A stretch of DNA of 64,000 nucleotides from Anaerolineae bacterium (lineage in GTDB: Bacteria > Chloroflexota > Anaerolineae > Promineifilales > Promineifilaceae), in NCBI GenBank assembly GCA_023384415.1, contig JAHDWJ010000006.1, positions 103,162 to 167,161 on the forward strand. The letters run 5' to 3'. Numbering within the stretch: the first letter of the stretch is position 1; every line of letters begins with the position of its first letter. A model generated the notes under the pieces. It was not told the DNA's origin. It worked only from the letters and a program-made list of their open reading frames with translations, and made no database searches. Made by a program: the position numbers and the translations under genes. Shown here piece by piece: positions 41,641 through 51,386 of this stretch.

Positions 41641-43590
41641 ATGAATGAGACGAAAAACCTGACTGAAAGCGTACCCATGTTGGCCAATGGCGGCCGGCCG
41701 ATTAGGCACCGCCTTATTTATTGGGTAGGTTTGTTGGCTATGCTCTTAGGCTGGTCGTTTGCGGCCGCCCAACCAGTTGCCAGCCGTCTCATCATTAGCC
41801 ATACGGATGCCACCAGTGCCCCTACCATTGAAATGAGCTTGTTAGCCATTGATGGTGGGGGAAATCCCCTCGACCTCAGCAGCCAAACTATCACTATTTT
41901 GCATAATGGTCAACCTGTTCCCCCCAACCAGATTGAAATTGTGGGTACCCGTGATATGGGTACTTTTATTGTTCTGGTCGTAGATATTCCTACCGGGGTC
42001 CAGGGGGAGCTGGCAGCTATCCAATCTATTGTGGATCAGTTAGCTACTGAGCAAAATATGCGCCAGGGTACTGATTATGTAGCGATTTACCGGGTAGATG
42101 CCGCGGCCGCGTCCCAACTTCTCCCCCCCGAAACCTTCCACAACGGTGTGCGCAACATTTTTGCCACCCCCCTCACCCCTACTACCGGCAGCACCGCCCT
42201 CATTGACAGCCTCATGGGGTTACTCAACAACATGGATGCCCTCAAACCAGACCCCGGCATGGCCGCTGCCATTGTGTTAATGTCTGATGGTACGGATGCT
42301 GTTAGCACCCAGACACGGGCCGATGTACCGATCCGGGCGGCTCAGTTGGGTATTCCCATCCATACCATCTGGCTCAACAACGTCAATTTGCAAGCCACCA
42401 AAGAGGCGGGCCGGGAATATATGTCTCAACTGGCCCAGGGTACTGGGGGAGTCGCCACCAATACAGCCAACCTGGAAGAAGTGCAGACCATTTGGACGCG
42501 CATTGCCGCCTTTCGTACCCATACCATTATTCAATATACGGTGCCAGGTATTGTGGGGGGCACATACCCTATTGTGGTAGGGCTGCAAGGCTCCCCTGGA
42601 GTTCAGGCGGCGACATCGGTGAGTTTGCCTGCCGCCGCGCCTAGTGTGGTCATAGATTTGCCCCCCGAAAGCCGAACCCTCACCCTGCGCGAGCTAAACC
42701 AGCCGGTCGAACTTTCCTTCTCTACCAATGTTACCTGGCTGGATGGAGCCCAACGCTCTATTAACAGTGCCCAACTCATTGTCAATGGATTGGTGGTGCA
42801 GGAGTTAGATGTCACTAAATTAGACCGGTTCACCGTATCCATCGGCAATTTTGTCTTTGGCACTAACCGGATTCAGATTGTGGTGATTGACAGTGAAGGC
42901 AGCCGGGCCACCAGCCCTGAGATTACCCTGACGATTAACCAGGGAGCGCAAGAGGTGATTCCCCCGGTGATTCAGCCCCCCAGCAGTACCAGCCGTTTGT
43001 GGGAGCGGTTGGCTACCTTCCGTCTCTATATTTTTGGCTGCCTGCTTATCATTGTGCTTATTTTTGTCTTTGCCGGGCTGGCCTTTATCATGCGTAAATT
43101 TCCTATCTTACGCCTCCTGCGCCTGGAAAACACCCTGCGCCGCATTCCCTGGCTGCGGCCTTACATTGCCAATATGTCTCGTGCCCAGGCTATGGGACGA
43201 CAGGCACAAAATTATGGCGGCCGCATGAGTCGTTATGCTCCAGAAGTCCGCGGCCGCACCGGGCGTGAAGATGCCGCCATTCGCCCCAATCCATTCCTCG
43301 AAGTCGTTGAATCTGTCACCCGCGTTAATAAGCGGATTGATCTGGATAACCCAGAGTTAAAAATTGGCCGCTCCCCCAAACAAGCTGATTTTGCCTTTGA
43401 GGATGATGTGACCGTTTCCCGGCTTCACTGTACCATCGTGCAAGAAGGGGGGGATTACCGTATTTTTGATGAGCAAAGCACCAGCGGCTCTTTTGTCAAC
43501 GAACAGCGAGTCCCAGAATATGGGTTGCAACTGGTAGATGGGGATGATATTCGCCTGGGGGCAGTTAAGCTGCGCTTCCGGCAGCCGTAG
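41641..43590 (+). CDS. vWA-TM-FHA membrane protein
   Basis: 649 aa, same architecture as the protein at 33315-35492. A signal/anchor segment (LIYWVGLLAMLLGWSFAAAQP), an extracellular vWA-like domain (FIVLVVDIPTGVQGEL... AAIVLMSDGTDAVS), a beta-sandwich, a membrane segment at about 460-487 (LYIFGCLLIIVLIFVFAGLAFIM) and a C-terminal cytoplasmic FHA domain (about 565-645: LKIGRSPKQADFAFEDDVTVSRLHCTI... STSGSFVN). The MIDAS Ser positions are not obvious (DIPTG), so ligand binding may be metal independent. holB follows after 28 bp. Confidence 0.87.
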   Translation: MNETKNLTESVPMLANGGRPIRHRLIYWVGLLAMLLGWSFAAAQPVASRLIISHTDATSAPTIEMSLLAIDGGGNPLDLSSQTITILHNGQPVPPNQIEIVGTRDMGTFIVLVVDIPTGVQGELAAIQSIVDQLATEQNMRQGTDYVAIYRVDAAAASQLLPPETFHNGVRNIFATPLTPTTGSTALIDSLMGLLNNMDALKPDPGMAAAIVLMSDGTDAVSTQTRADVPIRAAQLGIPIHTIWLNNVNLQATKEAGREYMSQLAQGTGGVATNTANLEEVQTIWTRIAAFRTHTIIQYTVPGIVGGTYPIVVGLQGSPGVQAATSVSLPAAAPSVVIDLPPESRTLTLRELNQPVELSFSTNVTWLDGAQRSINSAQLIVNGLVVQELDVTKLDRFTVSIGNFVFGTNRIQIVVIDSEGSRATSPEITLTINQGAQEVIPPVIQPPSSTSRLWERLATFRLYIFGCLLIIVLIFVFAGLAFIMRKFPILRLLRLENTLRRIPWLRPYIANMSRAQAMGRQAQNYGGRMSRYAPEVRGRTGREDAAIRPNPFLEVVESVTRVNKRIDLDNPELKIGRSPKQADFAFEDDVTVSRLHCTIVQEGGDYRIFDEQSTSGSFVNEQRVPEYGLQLVDGDDIRLGAVKLRFRQP

Positions 43591-43618
43591 AGGAAGTGTG
43601 AATTAGGAAGGATGAGGA

Positions 43619-44644
43619 ATGAAGGATGAACTCTATGGCTGGCAGCAAATGATCGGCCATGAATGGGCGGTAGAGATGCTCTCGGCGGCGATTCGGCATG
43701 AGCGGGTCGGTCACGCTTATCTGATCACCGGGCCGGCCCAGGTGGGCAAAACAACTCTGGCCCGGCTGTTCGCTCAGGCGTTGAACTGCACGGAGACATC
43801 CCTGGAGCAGCGGCCTTGTGGCGTGTGCCGCTCCTGTGGTTTGATCGCCAAAGATCATCACCCTGATGTGCGCCTGGTGTTGGGGGAGGCGAGTGGCCGC
43901 GGCCGCGTTACCCTCAAAATTGATCAGATGCGGGAGCTGCAACAATCCCTCAGCCTCACGGCTACTGAAGCCCGGTACAAAATCGCCATTATCAAACAGT
44001 TTGATCAGGCCACGATTGGCGCGGCCAATGCGTTTCTTAAAACCCTGGAAGAGCCGCCGCGCAATGTTATCCTTATCCTTACCGCTGCCGATTCAGATAC
44101 GCTGCTGCCGACGATTCGTTCCCGCTGCCGTACCATTCCCCTGCGGCCGCTACCCCAACCCCTCATCAAAACGGCCCTGGAAAACCGCTGGCAGGTGCCC
44201 CCGGAGCAGGCGGAGAAGCTGGCCCACCTGGCTTCAGGGCGATTGGGTTGGGCGGTGACTGCGGCCGCGAATCCCGCCCCCCTGAATGAGCGAGAAACCC
44301 ATATTGTCGCCCTGCATACCGCCTTACAAGGCAACCGTGCCCATCGTTTCATCCAGGCCGACAAACTGGCCAACGATGTTGAACGTCTGCCTGATTTATT
44401 ACGCACCTGGCTTAGTTGGTGGCGCGATCTTGTCTTGCTTTCTTGGGGGAATCAGCCATTAGCTCAGCTAACAAACATTGACGAACAAGTCACCCTCACC
44501 CGTCTACTTACCCATTGGACACCGGAGCAGATTTTTAGCTGCCTCAAACAGACTCATACCGCCCTTTGGCAGCTAGAGCGAAACGCTAACACTCGTCTGG
44601 TGGTTGAGAACCTGCTCCTGATTTATCCCCTGCCCCAATCTTAG
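43619..44644 (+). CDS. holB: DNA polymerase III delta' subunit
   Basis: 341 aa clamp-loader ATPase-family subunit. P-loop GPAQVGKTTLA, the Cys4 zinc module (C-TETSLEQRP-CGVCRSC), DQATIGAANAFLKTLEEPP and the SRC motif (RSRCRTIPL) are present. The P-loop is unusually intact for a delta' subunit; it may bind ATP or simply be a gamma/tau-like relic. It sits 28 bp behind the vWA-FHA gene and converges on fabH. A sequence-similar DnaX is the alternative, but length and the absence of a C-terminal tail favour HolB. Confidence 0.88.
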   Translation: MKDELYGWQQMIGHEWAVEMLSAAIRHERVGHAYLITGPAQVGKTTLARLFAQALNCTETSLEQRPCGVCRSCGLIAKDHHPDVRLVLGEASGRGRVTLKIDQMRELQQSLSLTATEARYKIAIIKQFDQATIGAANAFLKTLEEPPRNVILILTAADSDTLLPTIRSRCRTIPLRPLPQPLIKTALENRWQVPPEQAEKLAHLASGRLGWAVTAAANPAPLNERETHIVALHTALQGNRAHRFIQADKLANDVERLPDLLRTWLSWWRDLVLLSWGNQPLAQLTNIDEQVTLTRLLTHWTPEQIFSCLKQTHTALWQLERNANTRLVVENLLLIYPLPQS

Positions 44645-44656
44645 GCGTTTTCACGC

Positions 44657-45646
44657 TTACATTTGCCAAAGACATGTAGCCCAGGTGAGACCAGAGCCAA
44701 AGCTGGCGAAAAGGAGTTTGTGATGGGGTTGGACGCGGCCGCTGTCTAAGCCTTCACATAAAGCCATAGGAATAGAAGCGGCTGAGGTGTTGGCATACCG
44801 GTCAATGTTGATGATGAACTGGTCCAGGGGGATGTCCATTTCGCGGGCGGCCGCACGAATAATCCGCTCATTGGCCTGATGGGGTATCACCCAATCTACC
44901 TCGGCTAACCCCACCTTTGCCTGAGCCAAAACCTGGCGACAGCTTTCCACCATGACTTTGCTGGCAAAACGGAATACCTCTCGCCCATTCATCTGCAAAT
45001 ATTGTCGCCCCTCAGCCAACGAGGCCGGCGTCAACGGTTCCTTAATCCCCCCGGCGGGAAAAGAAAGATGCTCTCCCAAAGCCCCATTTGATCCCAGGAC
45101 AAAACTTTCCAGACCACACGGCCTATCCGTTGCCTGCACAACTACTGCCCCTGCGCCATCACCAAACAGGACCGCCGTAGCCCGATCTTGCCAATTAATC
45201 AGCCGGGTAAGCAGCTCCGCACCAATGACCAATACATTGCGGTAGGCCCCGCTCTGGATGAATTGGTGAGCGACGGTGAGAGCATACACAAAGCCCGTAC
45301 AGCCGGTAGTGACGGTGAAAGCAGGAACATTGGTGGCCCCCAGGGCATGTTGGACCTGGCTGGATGGGGCCGGGGCGACAAAATGGTCGGGGGTTGAGGT
45401 GCCTAAAACGATGAGGTCCAAATCAGCGGGGTTCAGATTGGCTTTAACCAGGGCACGGCAGGCAGCTTGGGTGGCCATGGTGGAGGTAGTTTCATGGGGC
45501 GCGGCCGCGTGCCGTTGGTGAATCCCGGTGCGCTGTACAATCCACTCATGGCTGCTATCCAGACGTTTTACTAACTCCTGGTTAGTAATAATCCGCTCTG
45601 GGACATACATGCCCCACCCCGTGATCTGGCCGTAAAAAGGACCCAT
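44657..45646 (-). CDS. fabH: 3-oxoacyl-ACP synthase III
   Basis: 329 aa thiolase-fold condensing enzyme initiating fatty acid synthesis. The triad is Cys116 (TTGCTGFVYAL), His in IPHQANERII and Asn in YANTSAASIP. The usual ACSG around the Cys is GCTG here, a tolerated variant also seen in related HMG-CoA-synthase-like and KASIII enzymes. SSHEWIVQRTGIHQRH is the KASIII N-terminal signature. Convergent with holB, with only a 12-bp gap. Confidence 0.92.
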   Translation of the reverse strand: MGPFYGQITGWGMYVPERIITNQELVKRLDSSHEWIVQRTGIHQRHAAAPHETTSTMATQAACRALVKANLNPADLDLIVLGTSTPDHFVAPAPSSQVQHALGATNVPAFTVTTGCTGFVYALTVAHQFIQSGAYRNVLVIGAELLTRLINWQDRATAVLFGDGAGAVVVQATDRPCGLESFVLGSNGALGEHLSFPAGGIKEPLTPASLAEGRQYLQMNGREVFRFASKVMVESCRQVLAQAKVGLAEVDWVIPHQANERIIRAAAREMDIPLDQFIINIDRYANTSAASIPMALCEGLDSGRVQPHHKLLFASFGSGLTWATCLWQM

Positions 45647-45688
45647 AACATCCCCTTATTTAAGGAATCAGTTGGTGACGACTAAGCC

Positions 45689-45726
45689 AGAAGTTCAACT
45701 TTTTGATAAGTAAAAGTTGAACTTCT
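45689..45726. repeat. AAGTTGAACTTC hairpin, copy 2
   Basis: Arms AGAAGTTCAACTTTT (45689-45703) and AAAAGTTGAACTTCT (45712-45726) around an 8-nt loop; same word as the hairpin at 36426-36454. It lies in the 257-bp gap upstream of fabH and downstream of lon, which otherwise shows no gene. Confidence 0.75.
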
Positions 45727-45903
45727 TCTCGTGAGTTTTAGCGGTTTCTGGGAAAACCTTATTGTATCTATTCAGGGGTGCGCTCTGGTAAGACGATTTA
45801 CCAAATCTTTTTACAACCAACCCGCCATCTCTGGCCCTGAACAGTTACACCTTGTTTAGAATAACCCTGTAGAAGGTCATTAGTGACACGGCTCTACGGC
45901 TAG

Positions 45904-48393
45904 TTATGCTTCCACAGCGGCCGCCGGCTCACTGGCTTTTTTGCGCCGCCGGGTCTGTTTTGGTGGGGGGATGGGGGGGAGTAAGGCTTCTTCTAAAATT
46001 TGATCCATCCGCTCGACCAGGACGAAGCGTAAATCCTGGCGCAGTTTACGGGGGATTTCTTCCAGGTCGCTCTTGTTTTTGTGGGGCAAAATGAAGGTTT
46101 TGATACCTAAACGGCGGGCAGCCAGGGCTTTTTCCCGTACCCCGCCGACAGCCAAAATGCGGCCGCGCAGCGTCACTTCACCCGTCATCCCCACATCCCG
46201 CCGTACCGGCCGATTGGTAAACGCTGATACCAATGCTGTCGTCAACGCCACCCCTGCGGAGGGGCCATCCTTCGGCACCGCCCCTTCCGGGATATGAATA
46301 TGAATATCGGCCTTCTCAAACCATTCATCATCAATGCCTAATGTCTCCGATTGGCTGCGAGTATAGGTCAGGGCGGCCTGGGCGCTCTCTTGCATTACCT
46401 CACCCAGCTGCCCGGTCAGGGTTAAATTCCCCTTACCCGGCATCAGGTTCACCTCAATCAACATCGTATCCCCGCCAGCCGATGTCCAGGCGACCCCGGT
46501 AGCGACGCCTACTTCATCAAGTTCCCGCATCACCTCTTCAGAAAAATGGGGTGGCCCCAACAGTTCTGGCAGCAGACGGGCATAAATGCGCCGGTGATAA
46601 CGCCGGCCTTCGGCGACACGTCGGGCGATTTTGCGGCATACATTGGCGATCTCCCGGTCTAAATTTCGCACCCCGGCCTCATAGGTATAGAGGCGAATCA
46701 TCTGCTTGAGAGCTTCCCCATCAAAGCGGATATTGGCCTCTAGCAGTCCGTGTTCTTCTAACTGTTTGGGGATGAGATGCTGGCGGGCGATTTCAATTTT
46801 TTCTTCTTCCAGGTAGCTGGAAAATTCAATCACTTCCATGCGATCTAGCAGCGGCCGCGGGATGGAGTCCAGGGTATTGCAGGTAGTTACAAAGAGGACA
46901 TGGGACAGGTCATAATCCAGATCGAGGTAATGATCCAGAAACTCTTTGTTTTGCTCCGGGTCAAGCACTTCAAGCAAAGCCGAAGCCGGATCGCCGCGAA
47001 AATCTTGCCCCAGTTTGTCTATCTCATCCAACATGAAGAGAGGATTAATAGATTTAACCCGGCGCATTGTTTGTAAAATGCGCCCTGGCAAAGAGCCGAT
47101 GTAGGTGCGCCGATGGCCGCGTATCTCGGCTTCATCGCGGACCCCGCCCAGGCTGACACGCACAAATTCCCGCCCCAGGGCACGGGCAATGGAGCGACCC
47201 AATGAGGTTTTCCCCGTTCCTGGCGGCCCCACGAAACATAAGATGGGGGTTCGCATTTTGGCTGAGGCGATTTTTTTGACGGCGATGAACTCCAGGATGC
47301 GCTCCTTGATCTTTTCCAGGCTGTAATGATCCTCGTCCAGGATCGCGGCCGCGTGCTTTACATCCAGGTTCTCTTCTTGTATCTCCGTCCAGGGCAGTTC
47401 CAAAATCCAATCCAGATAGGTGCGTACCACCCCTACCTCGGGAGCCATGGGGGGCATGGCGGCCAGCCGGGACATCTCCTTATCAGCCTTCGCCCGTGCC
47501 TCTGGGGGGAGATTCTTGGCCGCCACAGCCTGTCGAACCTCTTCAATTTCCTGGGAGAAAATATCCCCTTCGCCCAACTCTCCCTGGATTACCCGCATTT
47601 GTTCGCGCAAAAAATGCTCCCGCTGTGACCGCTCTACAGATTGTTGCACCTGGGAGTGAATCTGGTCTTCCAACTCCAGGACATCGGCTTCTTGGGCCAG
47701 GAAGATAGAAATTTTTTGCAGCCGCTCAATGGGATCAAACGTTTCTAAAAGCTCTTGCCGTTGGGGCAATCCTAATTCAATGGTCCCGGCGATAAAATCG
47801 GCCAGCCAGCCTGGCTCTTCAATATTTAAAGCAAAGGTGAAGGCATCATCAGGGATGCGGCGGCTCAGTTCGACCACTTTCTCAAACAGGTCTAACACGG
47901 TCCGCATTCGGGCTTCAGTATCGGCCTGCCACCCATCCGGTTCATAAATGACCCGCGCCCGGACGCGAATGTAGGGAACCCATTGGATAAATTCGACGAT
48001 TTGTACCCGGCGGCGGCCCTGTATCAGCACGGTGGCGCTGTTATCAGGCATCCGCAGCATTCGGCCAATCGCTGCTTCGGTGGCAATGTCAAACAAGTCA
48101 TTGCCCCCAGGGTCTGTCTGGTTACTATCTCGTTGGGCGGAAAGGATAATGGTCTCCCCATTCGCCACTGCTGCCTGCACCGCCGCCAGGGAGCGATCCC
48201 GCCCCACGAACAGAGGCATGACCATCTGGGGGTAAAAGACCAGATCACGCAAAGGAATGAATGGACATTCGACAAACCCTTCTTGATCTTCTAAATCTTC
48301 GGCCTCAAACATCTCCTCACTCATGTAGGGCATTGGAGAGAACAGGTCAGGGTATTGGTTTAAATGGTAAATTGGATCGTTTTGGTTTAGCAT
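45904..48393 (-). CDS. lon: ATP-dependent protease Lon
   Basis: 829 aa, full-length LonA. N-terminal substrate-binding domain (IPLRDLVFYPQMVMPLFVGRDRS), AAA+ domain with Walker A GPPGTGKTSL (about 390) and Walker B PLFMLDEIDKLG, and the Ser-Lys protease domain with the nucleophile in PKDGPSAGVAL (about 711) and the Lys about 42 residues later. It degrades damaged and regulatory cytoplasmic proteins. An acidic 30-residue N-terminal extension precedes the conserved part and the first ATG has no clear ribosome-binding site, so a start at residue 21 or 24 is possible. No CIRCE-like repeat is seen upstream. Confidence 0.95.
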   Translation of the reverse strand: MLNQNDPIYHLNQYPDLFSPMPYMSEEMFEAEDLEDQEGFVECPFIPLRDLVFYPQMVMPLFVGRDRSLAAVQAAVANGETIILSAQRDSNQTDPGGNDLFDIATEAAIGRMLRMPDNSATVLIQGRRRVQIVEFIQWVPYIRVRARVIYEPDGWQADTEARMRTVLDLFEKVVELSRRIPDDAFTFALNIEEPGWLADFIAGTIELGLPQRQELLETFDPIERLQKISIFLAQEADVLELEDQIHSQVQQSVERSQREHFLREQMRVIQGELGEGDIFSQEIEEVRQAVAAKNLPPEARAKADKEMSRLAAMPPMAPEVGVVRTYLDWILELPWTEIQEENLDVKHAAAILDEDHYSLEKIKERILEFIAVKKIASAKMRTPILCFVGPPGTGKTSLGRSIARALGREFVRVSLGGVRDEAEIRGHRRTYIGSLPGRILQTMRRVKSINPLFMLDEIDKLGQDFRGDPASALLEVLDPEQNKEFLDHYLDLDYDLSHVLFVTTCNTLDSIPRPLLDRMEVIEFSSYLEEEKIEIARQHLIPKQLEEHGLLEANIRFDGEALKQMIRLYTYEAGVRNLDREIANVCRKIARRVAEGRRYHRRIYARLLPELLGPPHFSEEVMRELDEVGVATGVAWTSAGGDTMLIEVNLMPGKGNLTLTGQLGEVMQESAQAALTYTRSQSETLGIDDEWFEKADIHIHIPEGAVPKDGPSAGVALTTALVSAFTNRPVRRDVGMTGEVTLRGRILAVGGVREKALAARRLGIKTFILPHKNKSDLEEIPRKLRQDLRFVLVERMDQILEEALLPPIPPPKQTRRRKKASEPAAAVEA

Positions 48394-48420
48394 AAAAAAG
48401 GCAACATAATACGTGTTGTA

Positions 48421-48453
48421 TGATGCGTGACCAGGGAAGGTTCACGTATCACG
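48421..48453. repeat. Fold-back repeat family TGATGCGTGACC, copy 2
   Basis: Arms TGATGCGTGA (48421-48430) and TCACGTATCA (48442-48451), one G-T pair; 29 of 33 positions equal 3729-3761. It lies between folC and lon. Looser relatives occur at about 19916-19934 and 51346-51366. Confidence 0.7.
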
Positions 48454-48472
48454 TCTCACGCCTCATTCTGAT

Positions 48473-49822
48473 TTATTTCCCAGATAGGGAGAGGGTTGAT
48501 TGTAGACTTTCCCAGCGATTAAGCAAATCGCCGACCAGGAAGATGGAGCCGGCAATACATAGGAGATCGGTGGGGTTTGCGGCCGCGACCACCTCCTGTA
48601 TCGCCGTCATAATATCCGGTTTAACCTGGCTGTCATAACCCAATTGGGCGGCCAGGCGGGCCAGGTCATCGGGGGGTGTTGCACGGGGGTGGGGGGCAGC
48701 GGTGAAGATGGTTTGGTGGGCCAGAGGGAGCAGTAGTTTCAAGAGTGTGGTGACATCTTTATCCTGGGTGACGCCGAGGATGAGCCAGAGCCGTTGGTAG
48801 GTGAAAGTATGGGTGAGGGCCTGGGCCAGGATCGCGGCCGCGCCAGGGTTATGAGCACAATCTAATACAATCGGTGGGGTATGGTTATCTCCAGGATAAA
48901 TCGTTTGCAGGCGGCCCGGCCATACGGTCGAAGCGAATGCCTGAGCGATGGCTGTCTCGGTGAGGGTGGGGAAATAGGGCTGTACGGTATGTAACGCGGC
49001 CGCGGCGATGGTGCTGTTTTCGTATTGATGTGCCCCCAGCAAATTGAGATGATAAGTCATCGTATGCCCGGTTGGATCACAGATAGTTACTTCTTGTCCC
49101 TGCCCGCTAAACGACCAATCTTCCCCCACAACGGTCAGCGGTGCGTTCTGTTCTTGGGCGATCTGGCGCAGTCGCTCCAGAGCATCTGTTTCCTGGGGGG
49201 CCGTGATGACCGGCACACCCGGCTTGATGATCCCCCCTTTCTCCCCGGCAATTTCTGCGACCGTGTGACCGAGCAAACTGGTGTGGTCCAGGCTGATGCT
49301 GGTGATGACGGAGACCAATGGGGTGATGACGTTGGTAGCATCCAGCCGCCCCCCTAATCCTACCTCAATGACGGCGGCATCTACTTTTTGCCGGGCGAAA
49401 TGGATAAAGGCAATGGCTGTGACCAGTTCAAACCAGGTGATGTGAGGAATTTGGGCGGCCGCGGCCTGCAATTCTGTCACCACCATCACAAATTCGGCCT
49501 GGCTGATCTGTCCATCTGGGTCATCTGGAGTGAGAATGCGAAACCTTTCCCGGAAATCTACCAGATGGGGAGAGGTGTATAACCCGACGCGCAGCCCGGC
49601 CAGGCGCAAACTGTTGGCGCACATCATGGCTACGGAGCCTTTGCCGTTAGTACCGGCAATGTGCAATGTTGGGTACTGCTGGTGGGGGTTATGGAGAAGG
49701 GTGAGAAGGCGATGCGGCCGCGACGGATCCATCTTCTCTGGGGCATACACCTCAGCGATCTTCTTCTCGTAATTGATAAATTGGTTGAGATAAGCCAGGG
49801 CTTCTTGATAACGAATAGACAC
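48473..49822 (-). CDS. folC: Dihydrofolate synthase / folylpolyglutamate synthase
   Basis: 449 aa Mur-ligase-fold enzyme adding glutamate to dihydropteroate or folates. Family motifs: the ATP loop HIAGTNGKGSVAMMCANSL, YTSPHLVDFRERF, EVGLGGRLDATNV, SLDHTSLLGHTVAEIAGEKGGIIKPG and VLDCAHNPGAA. Complete and of normal length. It is upstream of lon on the same strand with a fold-back repeat between them. Confidence 0.94.
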   Translation of the reverse strand: MSIRYQEALAYLNQFINYEKKIAEVYAPEKMDPSRPHRLLTLLHNPHQQYPTLHIAGTNGKGSVAMMCANSLRLAGLRVGLYTSPHLVDFRERFRILTPDDPDGQISQAEFVMVVTELQAAAAQIPHITWFELVTAIAFIHFARQKVDAAVIEVGLGGRLDATNVITPLVSVITSISLDHTSLLGHTVAEIAGEKGGIIKPGVPVITAPQETDALERLRQIAQEQNAPLTVVGEDWSFSGQGQEVTICDPTGHTMTYHLNLLGAHQYENSTIAAAALHTVQPYFPTLTETAIAQAFASTVWPGRLQTIYPGDNHTPPIVLDCAHNPGAAAILAQALTHTFTYQRLWLILGVTQDKDVTTLLKLLLPLAHQTIFTAAPHPRATPPDDLARLAAQLGYDSQVKPDIMTAIQEVVAAANPTDLLCIAGSIFLVGDLLNRWESLQSTLSLSGK

Positions 49823-49871
49823 GAGTAACCTTACAAGTCAAAAGCGGCTGTGTGGGAATACCTGGGGTAGT

Positions 49872-49921
49872 TACGAATAGACACAAAAATTCGTGTCAAT
49901 TGGCATAATTCGTGGCTAATT
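49872..49921. repeat. ACGAATTA-type intergenic repeat
   Basis: Degenerate words ACGAATAGACACAAAAATTCG and TAATTCGTGGCTAATTC, the same family as 20639-20695 and 63601-63630, between folC and the membrane protein gene. Confidence 0.55.
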
Positions 49922-49924
49922 CTT

Positions 49925-51295
49925 TTACCGTAAGCCATTGAGTTGGAATGGCTGATTTAAGAGGATAAAAATTGCCTGGCTGCCGGCTGGCCGTTGGAAC
50001 ATAACCTGATAGGCAATAGAAGCCCCTGGAGAGATGACCCAAGGAAAACCAGGATTGGTGGAAAGCAGTAAATAAAATGACCCCTCGTCCCCTTGCAGCA
50101 CCAAATCCTTCTCATTAATAATCAACGCCTGCTGTCCTAAATTGGTAATTTGCCCACTCAGCAGCACATTCGTCCCATCCAAAGAGACATCGGCAGTTAG
50201 CAGGGCAATCTGGGCCGACTGGGCAGTGACTGATTGGTCGGCAAAAGGAATCTCTATTTCAACATAGGCATTATTATCGCTGCGGGTGAGCCGCCAACGC
50301 AAAAATGGTCCGCTTAACTCCAATGGAATCTGGTAGCCGACGGTAGCCGGGACTAACTGGTTGGGGCTGATGACGCCGAAAAGAGCCGGGTTGCTGCCAA
50401 AAGCACTGGCGGTTGTGTGAACCGCATATTGATTGCCTAAACTGTCGGTCAGGGTTGAGCGGAGCAGAGTAGAGTCAAAATTGATCGTCGCCAAATTTTG
50501 TACCTGGTATTCGATGAGATAAAAGGCAAAGCCAGCCGGAGCTTCAGGGCGGTTGAGCAGGTGGGTAGCCCCGGTGACGGTCACTTGCAAATTGCCCAGA
50601 GGGGCTGTTTCACCCAGGGCAAAAGAGCTGGGCAGCGACCCGGTGCCGCTGGTATTGGCTTCAGAAACGGTGTGGCGGCCGCGGACTACCAACCGCCTAT
50701 CCCCTTGTGTCCCCATCAACACCAGGGTAATTCCCGGCTGATGTTGGGCAAAAATATCCCGGTTGTTGGCGGCCACCACCTCCCGGCTGTTAAAAGCAAA
50801 CTGCAAATTACTGTTTGCCCGTGTGGTTAAAACCAGGTCATCTCCTGTGGCTAACTGGTCAAATAAGGCTCGATTTTCTACCGAGTCAGGCAGCCCGAAA
50901 ACATAATTAACGACGGTACCTTGAATCCATACGGCCGCATTGGCGGCTAATGCCGGGGGTATCCACTCACCGGTAGCTGGAATTATCTGGCTTTGTACCG
51001 TAAAGGTTTGCCCGGCTATTTCCAGGGTGATGGGCGCATCCAGGGTCAGGGTAAGGCCATCACTGGTAATAATCCCTACGTTTTGATTGCTTTCTACCGG
51101 CCCCAGACCACTAAATGGGGTCGTTGGGGTAATGACGGTGGCTGGCCCATCGCCGGATGGGGAAAGAATTAGAAAGGCAAAGAGGCATAACAACAAAAGG
51201 CCGCCAACGGCGGCCATAATGCCAATAATAACCCCTAATGATCGACGATCTTGCAGTATAGATTTCCAAGAAAAGGGCGGCTGCCCGGTAGACAT
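49925..51295 (-). CDS. Membrane-anchored extracellular protein, function unknown
   Basis: 456 aa, not recognised. A short cytoplasmic N-terminus and one membrane segment (LGVIIGIMAAVGGLLLLCLFAFLIL, about 20-45) precede a large beta-rich exterior. The segment LGNLQVTVTGATHLLNRPEAPAGFAFYLIEYQVQNLATINFDST and a later IALLTADVSLDGTNVLLSGQITNLGQQALIINEKDLVLQ resemble DUF4352/telobox-like immunoglobulin folds common in lipoproteins of Gram-positive and Chloroflexota species. Start ATG 51295 has AAAGGA upstream. Neighbours (a Calx-beta/PPC protein upstream) suggest a surface role. Confidence 0.7.
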   Translation of the reverse strand: MSTGQPPFSWKSILQDRRSLGVIIGIMAAVGGLLLLCLFAFLILSPSGDGPATVITPTTPFSGLGPVESNQNVGIITSDGLTLTLDAPITLEIAGQTFTVQSQIIPATGEWIPPALAANAAVWIQGTVVNYVFGLPDSVENRALFDQLATGDDLVLTTRANSNLQFAFNSREVVAANNRDIFAQHQPGITLVLMGTQGDRRLVVRGRHTVSEANTSGTGSLPSSFALGETAPLGNLQVTVTGATHLLNRPEAPAGFAFYLIEYQVQNLATINFDSTLLRSTLTDSLGNQYAVHTTASAFGSNPALFGVISPNQLVPATVGYQIPLELSGPFLRWRLTRSDNNAYVEIEIPFADQSVTAQSAQIALLTADVSLDGTNVLLSGQITNLGQQALIINEKDLVLQGDEGSFYLLLSTNPGFPWVISPGASIAYQVMFQRPAGSQAIFILLNQPFQLNGLR

Positions 51296-51386
51296 AAGCG
51301 ATCCTTTGTCGGTTTGCGAAGTTTAAAAAATCAGTGATACCTGGTGCGTGAGAAATAAAATCACGCTTCACTCGTCACGTATTACG

